Shown here piece by piece: positions 5,237 through 11,899 of a DNA stretch of 16,516 bases (the first letter of the stretch is position 1; every line of letters begins with the position of its first letter). The stretch comes from CAZHJK01 sp964533275 (GTDB lineage Bacteria > Bacillota > Clostridia > Eubacteriales > Garciellaceae). Where the stretch lies: positions 1-16,516 of the forward strand of contig CAZHJK010000040.1 in assembly GCA_964533275.1 (NCBI GenBank), written 5' to 3'. The translations under genes and the position numbers were made by a program. The notes under the pieces were generated by a model, which saw nothing but the letters and a program-made list of their open reading frames with translations, had not been told where the DNA came from and ran no database searches.

Positions 5237-6925
5237 CTAATTATCCTCATCATCTACAACCTCTACTATATCCTCACCAAAGACTTCTATAGCTACCTTA
5301 ACTGGATCTTCTTCTTGATCTTGGTTGATTAGTTGGTCCTTCATTGCACACTCTACCTTCACTAAACTACCCATTACTCCTGAAATTACCTTTTCTAAAA
5401 GTTCGATATTTTCTTTTTCTGAAAGCTTTGCTTGATGAAAGCCTAGGTCAAAGGAGATGATTAACCTATTTTCATTAAATTGTTGGGGTTTTCCTTCCTT
5501 TAATAGTGCTTCAACCTGTACCTTCTTATTTTTTACTTCCTTAAGTATATCCTGCCATCTATTTTTTATATCATTTATTGATATTAATCCCTTATCTGCA
5601 GGTACTTCTAAGTTTTTTGGCCTTTCTTTTTTAGGTTTATCTTCAGTTTTTGTATCTTTTGATTGTTCTGGTATAGAAATAGGGTCGCCCTTTGGCACAG
5701 TTTTATCTCTTACCAGCCTATCTTCTGCTTTATTTATATCTTTATCTGGTTGTATTGAATTGTGTATATACTTATTTGTACCTTTTTCTAGTAATTCTAT
5801 TCTTTCTATTAGACCTTCTAGGGTTTTGCCCTTAGCATTTTTACATAGTTTTATTAATTCCATTTCAAAGATTATGGTGGGTTGACTGGATAACTTAATT
5901 TTGTTTTCTGCTTCACTTAGTTGGTTTATAAAACGAAATAATTTTTCTTCAATTACCCCTTCACCTTGCTTTGATAATGTTTCTATCTGCTCCTTGGGTA
6001 ATTCTAAAATATCCTGTGCCTGGGGAAGTGCCTTAACCATAAGTAAGTTTCTAAAATACTCTGTTAATTGTTTTACTATTTGAATTATATCTTTTCCTCC
6101 ATCAATCATTTGATGTAATAATTCTATGGTTTTTTGGGTATTTTGTTCTAAAACACCTTGAGATATATCATATAACCATCCCTCTGTGGCAATACCTAAA
6201 GTATCCACTATATTCTGGTAGCTTATTGTTTGATTATTCTCTCCTAATGAAATACATTGGTCTAAAATGCTTAAGGCATCCCTTAATGCTCCTTCAGCCT
6301 TTTTAGCTACCAGCTCTAATGCTTTTTCTTCAATAGTTATATTCATCTCTTTACAAATATAATCCATTCTTATTACCATATTTTTTACTGAAACTCTTTT
6401 AAAATCAAATCTTTGACATCTAGATAAAATGGTTGCAGGTAGCTTATGGGGTTCTGTGGTTGCCAAAATAAATATTACATGTTTAGGTGGCTCTTCTAAT
6501 GTCTTAAGTAAAGCATTAAAGGCTCCTTGGGATAACATATGTACTTCATCAATAATATATACTTTAAAGCGCCCTAAGGAAGTAGGATATTTAACTTTTT
6601 CTCTCAACTCTCTAATTTCATCTACTCCATTATTAGAAGCCGCATCAATCTCTAAAATATCCATTACCCTTGTAGACTCTATTTCTTGACATATCTCACA
6701 ATGACCACAGGGTTCTCCTTGAACATGCTGTGTGCAATTTACAGCTTTAGCAAATATCTTTGCCATGGATGTTTTACCCGTACCTCGTGTTCCGGTGAAA
6801 AGATATGCATGGGCAATTCTATTATAGATAATTTGATTTTTAAGGGTTGTGGTTATATGCTCTTGCCCTACTACATCTTTAAATTGTGTTGGTCGCCATT
6901 TTCTATATAAAGCTACATAGCTCAT
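5237..6925 (-). CDS. dnaX: DNA polymerase III subunit tau (DnaX clamp loader ATPase)
   Basis: DnaX is the AAA+ motor of the clamp loader that places the sliding clamp on primed DNA and organises the replisome. The 562-residue protein starts ALYRKWRPTQFKDVVGQEH. It shows Walker A GTRGTGKT (about 45-52), a Cys4 zinc module (Cys64, Cys73, Cys76, Cys79), Walker B IIDEVHML (about 124-131), the sensor ATTEPHKLPATILSRCQRFDF, then domain III and a Lys/Glu-rich linker (about 375-450). The C-terminal tau domain (about 455-545) is present. I prefer the ATG at 6925, which matches the conserved MSYxALYR start. An in-frame GTG at 6940 would add five residues. It heads the dnaX-ybaB-recR operon. A slippery heptamer in the linker is listed separately. 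Confidence 0.96.
   Translation of the reverse strand: MSYVALYRKWRPTQFKDVVGQEHITTTLKNQIIYNRIAHAYLFTGTRGTGKTSMAKIFAKAVNCTQHVQGEPCGHCEICQEIESTRVMDILEIDAASNNGVDEIRELREKVKYPTSLGRFKVYIIDEVHMLSQGAFNALLKTLEEPPKHVIFILATTEPHKLPATILSRCQRFDFKRVSVKNMVIRMDYICKEMNITIEEKALELVAKKAEGALRDALSILDQCISLGENNQTISYQNIVDTLGIATEGWLYDISQGVLEQNTQKTIELLHQMIDGGKDIIQIVKQLTEYFRNLLMVKALPQAQDILELPKEQIETLSKQGEGVIEEKLFRFINQLSEAENKIKLSSQPTIIFEMELIKLCKNAKGKTLEGLIERIELLEKGTNKYIHNSIQPDKDINKAEDRLVRDKTVPKGDPISIPEQSKDTKTEDKPKKERPKNLEVPADKGLISINDIKNRWQDILKEVKNKKVQVEALLKEGKPQQFNENRLIISFDLGFHQAKLSEKENIELLEKVISGVMGSLVKVECAMKDQLINQDQEEDPVKVAIEVFGEDIVEVVDDEDN
5592..5618 (-). promoter_or_regulatory. Candidate -1 frameshift site in dnaX
   Basis: On the minus strand the in-phase heptamer A AAA AAC (5612-5618, codons CCA-AAA-AAC) is followed in the -1 frame by a TAA at 5592-5594, six codons later. 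Slippage would give a product of about 444 residues lacking the tau C-terminal domain, close to the 431-residue E. coli gamma. A second A-run (AAAAAAG, 5626-5632) lies just upstream but out of phase. I see no strong downstream stem-loop, so efficiency is uncertain. Confidence 0.25.
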
Positions 6926-6963
6926 ATTCTTCTTCCCCACACTTTCCTTGTAAATCTAATTAA

Positions 6964-6969
6964 TTATAC
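6964..6969 (-). promoter_or_regulatory. Possible -10 box of the dnaX operon
   Basis: TATAAT on the minus strand at 6964-6969 lies about 40 nt upstream of the dnaX start. The expected -35 position carries ACCATA, a poor match. The box sits next to a pair of 15-bp direct repeats, so an activator-dependent or weak promoter is possible. Confidence 0.35.
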
Positions 6970-6980
6970 CATAAAAGGGC

Positions 6981-7034
6981 TGGTATATGGTAGAAGCTTA
7001 TAGGTATTCCTCTTCGGATTGGTATATGGTAGAA
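6981..7034. repeat. Pair of 15-bp direct repeats upstream of dnaX
   Basis: TGGTATATGGTAGAA occurs at 6981-6995 and again at 7020-7034, a 39-bp period. Both copies lie between the SRP RNA terminator and the dnaX -10 box. Nothing else in the gap explains them. They may be protein-binding sites for dnaX control or the trace of a small duplication. Confidence 0.6.
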
Positions 7035-7037
7035 AGT

Positions 7038-7062
7038 AAAAAAAAATAGAGTTTCCTCTATT
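7038..7062 (-). terminator. Rho-independent terminator of the tRNA-Ser / SRP RNA unit
   Basis: On the minus strand AATAGAG-GAAA-CTCTATT (7045-7062) forms a perfect 7-bp stem with a GAAA tetraloop and is followed by an uninterrupted run of T residues (A-run 7038-7046 on plus). It lies 25 nt downstream of the SRP RNA 3' end. Confidence 0.9.
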
Positions 7063-7086
7063 CTCAAATTTATATTAATTTTTAAA

Positions 7087-7359
7087 GATCGTGCACCTAT
7101 CGTTGCCTATAGCTCTCCAGACGTTACCTCAGCAGTTAGCTCAAATCAGGCTTGCCTACGGCACACGAAATGGTTCACTTACCGCTGCTTCCTTCCGGAC
7201 CTGACGGGGTTCATGAATTTCCGTTGCGTAGGACCCAATCATCAACACCACTTACTAAGGGCAGACTCTACAGAGTCATAGTCTATTATAGGAATTCAAT
7301 CCTGCTATAGCGGATTGCAGGTTACAGGGCACCGCTACCTCCCCATCTAGCACGACCAA
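7087..7359 (-). ncRNA. ffs: Signal recognition particle RNA, large Gram-positive type
   Basis: The minus strand contains the universally conserved Ffh-binding core GTCAGGTCCGGAAGGAAGCA (about 7173-7206, inside a longer matching stretch with ATGAACCCC before it). It also carries the Alu-domain 5' part GGGGAGGTAGCGGTGCCCTG near 7345. The ends GGTCGTGC and GCACGATC (about 7087-7094 and 7352-7359) close the molecule. The length of about 273 nt with an Alu domain matches the B. subtilis scRNA class rather than the short 4.5S form. The RNA scaffolds Ffh for co-translational membrane targeting. The exact termini are estimates from the closing helix. It lies 18 nt after tRNA-Ser(GGA) and upstream of dnaX, its usual Firmicutes neighbour. 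Confidence 0.95.
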
Positions 7360-7377
7360 GAATTATTATCATATTAA

Positions 7378-7470
7378 TGGCGGAGAGAGAGGGATTCGAA
7401 CCCTCGGTACGGTTTGTGCCGCACACCCGCTTTCCAGGCGAGCTCCTTCAGCCAACTCAGACATCTCTCC
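7378..7470 (-). tRNA. tRNA-Ser(GGA)
   Basis: Class II tRNA with a long variable arm. The acceptor GGAGAGA / TCTCTCC closes it, the anticodon loop CTGGAAA gives anticodon GGA (serine codons UCC/UCU), and the T arm GGGTTCGAATCCC is intact. Discriminator G is followed by an encoded CCA (7378-7380). It is transcribed from a perfect promoter and runs into the SRP RNA gene 18 nt later. Confidence 0.96.
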
Positions 7471-7512
7471 AAGTGTCCTACTGAATATTATATATTCCTC
7501 TGACAGAATTAT

Positions 7513-7541
7513 ATTATACGCAAAATAAACCATCCTGTCAA
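7513..7541 (-). promoter_or_regulatory. Consensus sigma-A promoter for tRNA-Ser(GGA) and SRP RNA
   Basis: Minus-strand TTGACA (7536-7541), exactly 17 nt spacer, then TATAAT (7513-7518), 6/6 for both boxes. It starts transcription some 35 nt before the mature tRNA. Such strength fits an abundant stable-RNA unit. Confidence 0.92.
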
Positions 7542-7606
7542 GGATAGAGCTTAAGAAATAATTGGTAAACAGCTCAAGATCCTAAGGCTAAATAGAATTT
7601 TAAATT

Positions 7607-8065
7607 TTAAATACATACATCTATCCAAGTCCCTTGGGTAATATCCTTTAGCTGTTGAGGGGTAATTTTAATTGATGAATTGCTGGCACCTGCTGCTGGG
7701 TAAACATATTCAAACTCCAATAGACTTTCATCAAGATAAACTTCCATAGGATTCTTTAATCCAAAGGGACATACACCGCCAACAGGATGTCCAACTATTT
7801 CTAATACCTTATCAGCTTTTAGCATTTTGGCTTTTTTATTAAAGGTGCTTTTATACTTTTTATTATCAATCCTTGCATCCCCAGTGGTTAGAATTAAAAT
7901 ATCTTTATCCTTTAATTCAAATGCTAGGGTTTTAGCAATCATTGCTGGAATTACACCATGCGCCTTTGCTGCCTCTTCTACTGTAGCTGTACTTTCATCC
8001 AACTCAAAAATTTCAAAATCATAACCATTATCCTTAAAATATTGTCTTACATCTTCTGTAGCCAA
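7607..8065 (-). CDS. YbaK/EbsC-family aminoacyl-tRNA deacylase
   Basis: This 152-residue single-domain protein belongs to the YbaK / ProX-type editing fold, which removes wrongly attached amino acids from tRNA in trans (classically Cys- or Ala-tRNA-Pro). Visible marks are the early TVEEAAKAHGV helix, the conserved lysine in IAKTLAF (Lys45), the GHPVGGVCPFGL active-site loop (92-103), and the C-terminal GASNSSIKITPQQL segment (126-139). Length is normal for the stand-alone group. The start is TTG at 8065, 7 nt after an AGGAGGA site. It stands as a single gene between the yabE-like gene and the tRNA-Ser/SRP RNA unit. Substrate cannot be told from sequence. No terminator is obvious after it. Confidence 0.88.
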   Translation of the reverse strand: MATEDVRQYFKDNGYDFEIFELDESTATVEEAAKAHGVIPAMIAKTLAFELKDKDILILTTGDARIDNKKYKSTFNKKAKMLKADKVLEIVGHPVGGVCPFGLKNPMEVYLDESLLEFEYVYPAAGASNSSIKITPQQLKDITQGTWIDVCI

Positions 8066-8225
8066 CCTATTCTCCTCCTACTTAATCTTAAACTTTAATA
8101 TTTATTGTATCATATTAACTTTTTTTCTAAAAATTTTGTAGCTTACTGTGAAGCTAATTAAGGTGTTTAGTTTTGTAAAGTAAAATTGCTTATCCCTCTG
8201 CCATAAAATAATTTTTCAAAAAAAT

Positions 8226-8257
8226 AAAAAGCCAGTAAGATTATCTACCAGCTTTTT
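8226..8257 (-). terminator. Rho-independent terminator of the yabE-like gene
   Basis: AAAAAGCCAGTA (8226-8237) pairs with TACCAGCTTTTT (8246-8257), twelve pairs including two G-U wobbles on the minus-strand RNA, loop 8 nt, T-rich tail on the minus strand. It lies 8 nt beyond the stop codon. The A/T flanks make it potentially bidirectional. Confidence 0.8.
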
Positions 8258-8265
8258 GTAAATAT

Positions 8266-9444
8266 TTATTTTCCATAAATTTTAATAGTAACATTTTTTC
8301 TTCCAAATCTAAGTGCTTCAGCTCTAGTATCAAATGCCACATCTATCTTATTTCCCTTAATGGCTCCGCCTGTATCTAAGGCAATTCCAAATCCATAGCC
8401 AGGCACATAAATTCTAGTATGGAAGGGAATAACACTAGGATCTACTGCTATAACTCCCTTTCTTAGTGGCTTTCCTAATCTAGTTGTAGACCCTACTCCA
8501 GGATCTTGTGAGCTATAGGCTGTAGCTGTAACATTTAAGGTGCCAACTACATTGTCTCCACCTCGACTTGTATCTAGCTTAGGCAATGGCTTTGTACCTA
8601 CTTTTATTACTTTATCTACTGGTTCCTTTATAACCTTTTCTTCTAAAACTTCTCGGTTTACTTCTTCACCGTCTTCATAGGTTATCTTTACCTCTTTTTC
8701 CTTAATACCCTTTTCACCATTCTTTACAACCTTGGTGGTACCTTTATTCATGTCGCTAGCATTTTGTTTAATTGTTTTGAAATCTATATCTTCTTCTATA
8801 GTTTTTGTTTCTTCTGTAACTCTTATTATCTTTATAATTGTGTCTTCTTCAATGCTCTCTTCCAATGAAGGACTTATCTTATCCATGTCCCCTAATGATA
8901 TTTGAGCTTCTTGAATTGCCTCCTGTACAGTTAACACGGTTGTTAATAGGTCAACTTTTTCTCCGTCTACCTCAATATAACATGGTACAGCACGGGTAAC
9001 TACAATTTTCATTTTATTTTTTAGTTTTTCATCTAAGGATGGCGTAATATCATCTTCCTCACCTAATGTTAATCCAGCTTGCCTTATAGCTGCTGCAACA
9101 TCTTCAACAGGAGTTAATAAATTAAAGGTCTTATCATCAGCCTCAATAGTAATATCTACAGCTCTTTTAATTACTATCTTTGTTCCATCTTCTATTGTAG
9201 TATTAAGTGAAGGAGTAATCGCATCCTCTTTAATATAAGAGACTTCCTGTTCTTCTAAAACTTCCTGAACAGTATCCTTGCGAGTTTTTATACTTAGCTC
9301 TTCTTCCCCATCGATTATTGTTACTTGGTTAAATGTTAAAACATATCCTACTGCTGTAATTGATAAAATTGCAACAGCCAGTATTATCAGAAAGAGCTTT
9401 TTTTTATTCTTGCTTAGAAACTCTTTCTTTAGGATTTTTCCCAT
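8266..9444 (-). CDS. YabE-like cell-wall protein with DUF348, G5 and 3D domains
   Basis: The 392-residue protein begins with a Lys-rich stretch and one membrane-spanning helix (about 16-36), acting as signal anchor or uncleaved signal peptide. Three DUF348 repeats follow (about 41-82, 96-140, 153-195), each with the VQEVL.../TPSL...T(K)IVI pattern. A G5 domain (about 207-285) contains the IKEKEV...EDGEEVNREVLEEKVI pattern. A C-terminal 3D domain (about 304-389) carries the three conserved aspartates, Asp335, Asp357 and Asp368. This is the architecture of B. subtilis YabE and related resuscitation-promoting-factor-like or lytic-transglycosylase-like proteins that remodel peptidoglycan outside the cell. 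An AGGAGGT site precedes the ATG and a consensus-like promoter lies at 9498-9526. It is monocistronic with its own terminator. B. subtilis yabE is antisense-regulated, but nothing here shows that. Confidence 0.9.
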   Translation of the reverse strand: MGKILKKEFLSKNKKKLFLIILAVAILSITAVGYVLTFNQVTIIDGEEELSIKTRKDTVQEVLEEQEVSYIKEDAITPSLNTTIEDGTKIVIKRAVDITIEADDKTFNLLTPVEDVAAAIRQAGLTLGEEDDITPSLDEKLKNKMKIVVTRAVPCYIEVDGEKVDLLTTVLTVQEAIQEAQISLGDMDKISPSLEESIEEDTIIKIIRVTEETKTIEEDIDFKTIKQNASDMNKGTTKVVKNGEKGIKEKEVKITYEDGEEVNREVLEEKVIKEPVDKVIKVGTKPLPKLDTSRGGDNVVGTLNVTATAYSSQDPGVGSTTRLGKPLRKGVIAVDPSVIPFHTRIYVPGYGFGIALDTGGAIKGNKIDVAFDTRAEALRFGRKNVTIKIYGK

Positions 9445-9497
9445 TTTTTAACCTCCTAATTGTCGTAAAATCTAATTCATTTTACGGGGTTATAACA

Positions 9498-9526
9498 ATA
9501 GTAACCTTTTTGCATATAGATGTCAA
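9498..9526 (-). promoter_or_regulatory. Sigma-A promoter of the yabE-like gene
   Basis: Minus-strand TTGACA (9521-9526), 17-nt spacer, TACTAT (9498-9503). The -35 is perfect and the -10 matches 4/6. It lies about 55 nt before the ATG and diverges from the methyltransferase promoter. Confidence 0.75.
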
Positions 9527-9633
9527 CTTTTTGTAAATTTTATTTATTATATTTTTACAAGTTATTGTTATTTGGGATATTCTATACAATAATTCAATGT
9601 TTTATACATTATAAATTTATTCATGGATCTTTA

Positions 9634-9642
9634 TGTTATAAT
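9634..9642 (+). promoter_or_regulatory. Extended -10 promoter of the DNA methyltransferase gene
   Basis: TATGTTATAAT provides TATAAT at 9637-9642 with an upstream TG one base away (9634-9635 region). No convincing -35 is present. It lies 72 nt before the methyltransferase ATG. Confidence 0.5.
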
Positions 9643-9713
9643 ATCCTTGAGGTCAAAATATGTGATTAAAAAGGTGTTAATTAAGATTAAATTAATATAT
9701 AGGGGTATTGAAC

Positions 9714-10781
9714 ATGAAAAATAAAATCAATGTTATCGAACTGTTTGCCGGAGTTGGTGGGCTTAGCTATGGTTTTTCTAAAAATCCTTCCTTTGAAATT
9801 ATAGCTGCAAATGAAATAGATAAAGATATTGCAACTGCTTATTCTATGAATCATCCCAAAACAAAAATGCTTAATAAAGATATATGTGACATTACAATTG
9901 ATGATTTTATGGATATTTCTATCAATAAGATAGACTTAATTATTGGTGGTCCACCCTGCCAGTCTTATTCCACATTAGGGAAAAGAAAAATGGATGAAAG
10001 AGCTAATTTATTTAAGCAATATAAACGCCTATTACATATTTTAGAACCACAAGCTTTTATATTTGAAAATGTTGTTGGAATATTAAGCATGGATAAAGGA
10101 AGGCTTTTTGAAAGAATCCAAGAAGAGTTTAAAGAACTGGGATATAAATTACAATATCAAGTATTAAATGCTGTGGAATTTGGTGTGCCTCAGGTTAGAG
10201 AAAGGGTTATTTTAGTAGGAATAAAGAACAATACCAAGCATTATAATTTTCCTAGGCCTACTCATGGGGAAGGGAAAATTCCTTTTGTTACTCTAGAGGA
10301 TGCACTAAGTGATTTGCCAATATTAAAAAGCGGTGAATCCTCCAGCGAATATGTTAAATTACCTGATAACGATTTTTTAAAATTTGTTAGGACAACATCT
10401 ATTCTATCAGAACATAAGGCCCCAAAAAACGGAGCACATCTCATTAAAATAATGGAAACATTACAAGATGGACAAAGCAAAAATGATTTACCGGAAGAAA
10501 TAAGACCTAAAAGTGGATATGGAAATACCTATGCTAAATTGTGGTGGAAAAGACCTTCAACTACAATTACGCGAAACTTCGCATGTCCTTCCTCATCAAG
10601 ATGCGTTCATCCAAGGGATTCAAGGGCAATGAGTATCAGAGAAGGTGCAAGATTACAGAGTTTTCCCGATCATTATATTTTTTACGGTTCAGCCAGCACA
10701 AAAAGATTAGAGATTGGAAATGCCGTCCCACCTTTATTATCAATACACATAGCTAATCAAGCCCAAAAAATGTTTGAATAA
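9714..10781 (+). CDS. DNA (cytosine-5-)-methyltransferase, type II modification enzyme
   Basis: The 355-residue protein has the ordered C5-methyltransferase motifs: I (ELFAGVGGLSYGF, about 9-21, S-adenosylmethionine site), IV (GGPPCQSYS with catalytic Cys82), VI (FENV, 117-120), VIII (QVRERV, 160-165), then a target-recognition region (about 190-275), motif IX (RPSTTITRNF) and X (GNAVPP, about 335-340). It transfers methyl to C5 of cytosine in a specific sequence I cannot deduce. I choose ATG 9714 because AGGGG (9701-9705) is 8 nt away. A TTG at 9708 is too close to it. It is the only plus-strand gene and converges with a probable partner endonuclease, the classic type II layout. The 3' end carries a terminator. 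Confidence 0.95.
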   Translation: MKNKINVIELFAGVGGLSYGFSKNPSFEIIAANEIDKDIATAYSMNHPKTKMLNKDICDITIDDFMDISINKIDLIIGGPPCQSYSTLGKRKMDERANLFKQYKRLLHILEPQAFIFENVVGILSMDKGRLFERIQEEFKELGYKLQYQVLNAVEFGVPQVRERVILVGIKNNTKHYNFPRPTHGEGKIPFVTLEDALSDLPILKSGESSSEYVKLPDNDFLKFVRTTSILSEHKAPKNGAHLIKIMETLQDGQSKNDLPEEIRPKSGYGNTYAKLWWKRPSTTITRNFACPSSSRCVHPRDSRAMSIREGARLQSFPDHYIFYGSASTKRLEIGNAVPPLLSIHIANQAQKMFE

Positions 10782-10788
10782 AAGCTTA

Positions 10789-10822
10789 GAGGGAGCAAAT
10801 ATTTGCTTCCTCCTTAATTTTT
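10789..10822 (+). terminator. Terminator of the DNA methyltransferase gene
   Basis: GAGGGAGCAAAT (10789-10800) and ATTTGCTTCCTC (10801-10812) form a 12-bp stem with one wobble, followed by CTTAATTTTT on the plus strand. It sits 8 nt past the stop in the convergent gap. Confidence 0.8.
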
Positions 10823-10875
10823 ATATATTCAATTATATACAGCCTTTACAATACTATAGCTTTACTTCTAAGTCA

Positions 10876-11703
10876 TTATAATGTGCCATTTAAAAAAGAA
10901 TTAATTTTATCATATCTATGGTGAAATTGCATTTGACCTTGATGCCATTGAACAAATCCAAATGGTAATTGAATTGTAGTCCCCCCACCTCTGGAACCAT
11001 ATTCAGCTGATGTCATTTTAGCATTATAAAAATCTTTTATTGGAAATAATTCATCCACAGAATTTTCACCTAAACTATTTATATACCATATTACATTAGC
11101 CCAATCACTTTGGTTTTTTGTTAACCCTCTAGAAAAACAAAAATCAATAATCTCTAAAATGTTTTCATTAAACCACTTAATTAATTCTATATATAATTTT
11201 TGATCATATGTTTTGAGGGTTTCTGCTACTAATCGGTTTTTTCTTTTTTCATAGGAAAAATATTTTCCATTAATATCATTTGCAATGGAAAGTGTATCTG
11301 AAGCTGAACCCCAAAATAACCTAATAGCTCTTTTAACATCATTAGGGATTTTTTTATTGAATTGTAATTCAAAACCATCTATGAAGCGTTTGTCACTGAT
11401 TAAATAAACTTGCCCACTCAAACTCTTTTTTATGGAAATATTAAGTTTAGTTCCATCATCTAGCTTTATATAAACATCTGTTTTTGATTTTGTGGTATTA
11501 TTAGTAAATACACTTTCTACATTCTTTTCCTTTAATCCACCAAAGGAAATTTCTATTATCTTTGAATTTTCCTTTCCCACTCTTTTTAATAATCTATTTT
11601 GAAATTTTAAGTCTCCCTTAATAGACTTTTCTATTAATTTTTCATTTTCGTGGCCAGATAACTTAGCATGTTTCCAACCTTCCGCTCTATTTCTTTTCTC
11701 CAT
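10876..11703 (-). CDS. Probable type II restriction endonuclease partner of the methyltransferase
   Basis: I do not recognise a named endonuclease family. The 275-residue protein has an N-terminal helix with GHENEKLIE (17-25), then a beta-hairpin region with TKSKTDVYI (Asp76) and LNISIKKS (Lys92/Lys93). That spacing of Asp and Lys on adjacent strands fits a PD-(D/E)xK nuclease core, although the usual second acidic residue is replaced by Ser/Asn-type residues. A C-terminal block, GGGTTIQLPFGFVQWHQGQM then QFHHRY (about 239-264), is rich in Gly, Trp and His and looks conserved or functional. Position is the strongest argument: it converges on a cytosine methyltransferase with a 94-nt gap and nothing else between. 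A GGGGGT site lies 8 nt before the ATG. It would cut unmodified DNA at the methyltransferase's target. Confidence 0.6.
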   Translation of the reverse strand: MEKRNRAEGWKHAKLSGHENEKLIEKSIKGDLKFQNRLLKRVGKENSKIIEISFGGLKEKNVESVFTNNTTKSKTDVYIKLDDGTKLNISIKKSLSGQVYLISDKRFIDGFELQFNKKIPNDVKRAIRLFWGSASDTLSIANDINGKYFSYEKRKNRLVAETLKTYDQKLYIELIKWFNENILEIIDFCFSRGLTKNQSDWANVIWYINSLGENSVDELFPIKDFYNAKMTSAEYGSRGGGTTIQLPFGFVQWHQGQMQFHHRYDKINSFLNGTL

Positions 11704-11740
11704 GTTAGTTTACCCCCTTAAGTAATTGCCCTTTAGTTCT

Positions 11741-11746
11741 ATTATA
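11741..11746 (-). promoter_or_regulatory. Possible -10 box of the restriction endonuclease gene
   Basis: Minus-strand TATAAT (11741-11746) lies 37 nt upstream of the ATG in the short gap after the tRNA-Ser(CGA) terminator. No good -35 is visible, consistent with a weak or activator-dependent promoter. Confidence 0.4.
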
Positions 11747-11778
11747 ATATAATGAAGCAATAAAATAATGTTTTTAAT

Positions 11779-11803
11779 AAAAAAAAAGACTTCTCAAAGT
11801 CTT
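11779..11803 (-). terminator. Terminator of the tRNA-Arg / tadA / tRNA-Ser unit
   Basis: AAGACTT-TGAG-AAGTCTT on the minus strand (11786-11803) followed by a long T-run (A-run 11779-11787 on plus). It lies 5 nt past the encoded CCA of tRNA-Ser(CGA). Confidence 0.9.
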
Positions 11804-11808
11804 ATATA

Positions 11809-11898
11809 TGGCGGAGAGAGAGGGATTTGAACCCTCGAGGCTTTTACACCTACTTGGTTTCGAATCAAGCGCATTCGACCGAACTCTGCCATCTCTCC
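11809..11898 (-). tRNA. tRNA-Ser(CGA)
   Basis: Class II tRNA: acceptor GGAGAGA / TCTCTCC, anticodon loop TTCGAAA giving anticodon CGA (codon UCG), long variable arm, T arm GGGTTCAAATCCC, discriminator G and encoded CCA (11809-11811). The anticodon stem CTTGA / CCAAG carries an A-C mismatch at the loop-closing pair (31-39). Its 5' end lies one nucleotide after the tadA stop codon, so it must be cut from the tadA transcript. Confidence 0.94.
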
Positions 11899-11899
11899 A

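Noticed and set aside
5457..5885. 142-codon plus-strand open frame inside dnaX
   Set aside because: It is antisense to the dnaX linker and C-terminal region, whose Lys/Glu-rich codons read as Ser/Phe/Leu on the other strand. It is a shadow.
6926..6940. GTG start of dnaX five codons upstream
   Set aside because: Possible, but the conserved family N-terminus begins at the ATG at 6925, and the GTG overlaps the purine-rich ribosome site for that ATG.
7607..8065. Annotation as prolyl-tRNA synthetase editing domain fragment
   Set aside because: The protein is complete, with a start, ribosome site and normal single-domain length, so it is a stand-alone deacylase and not a fragment.
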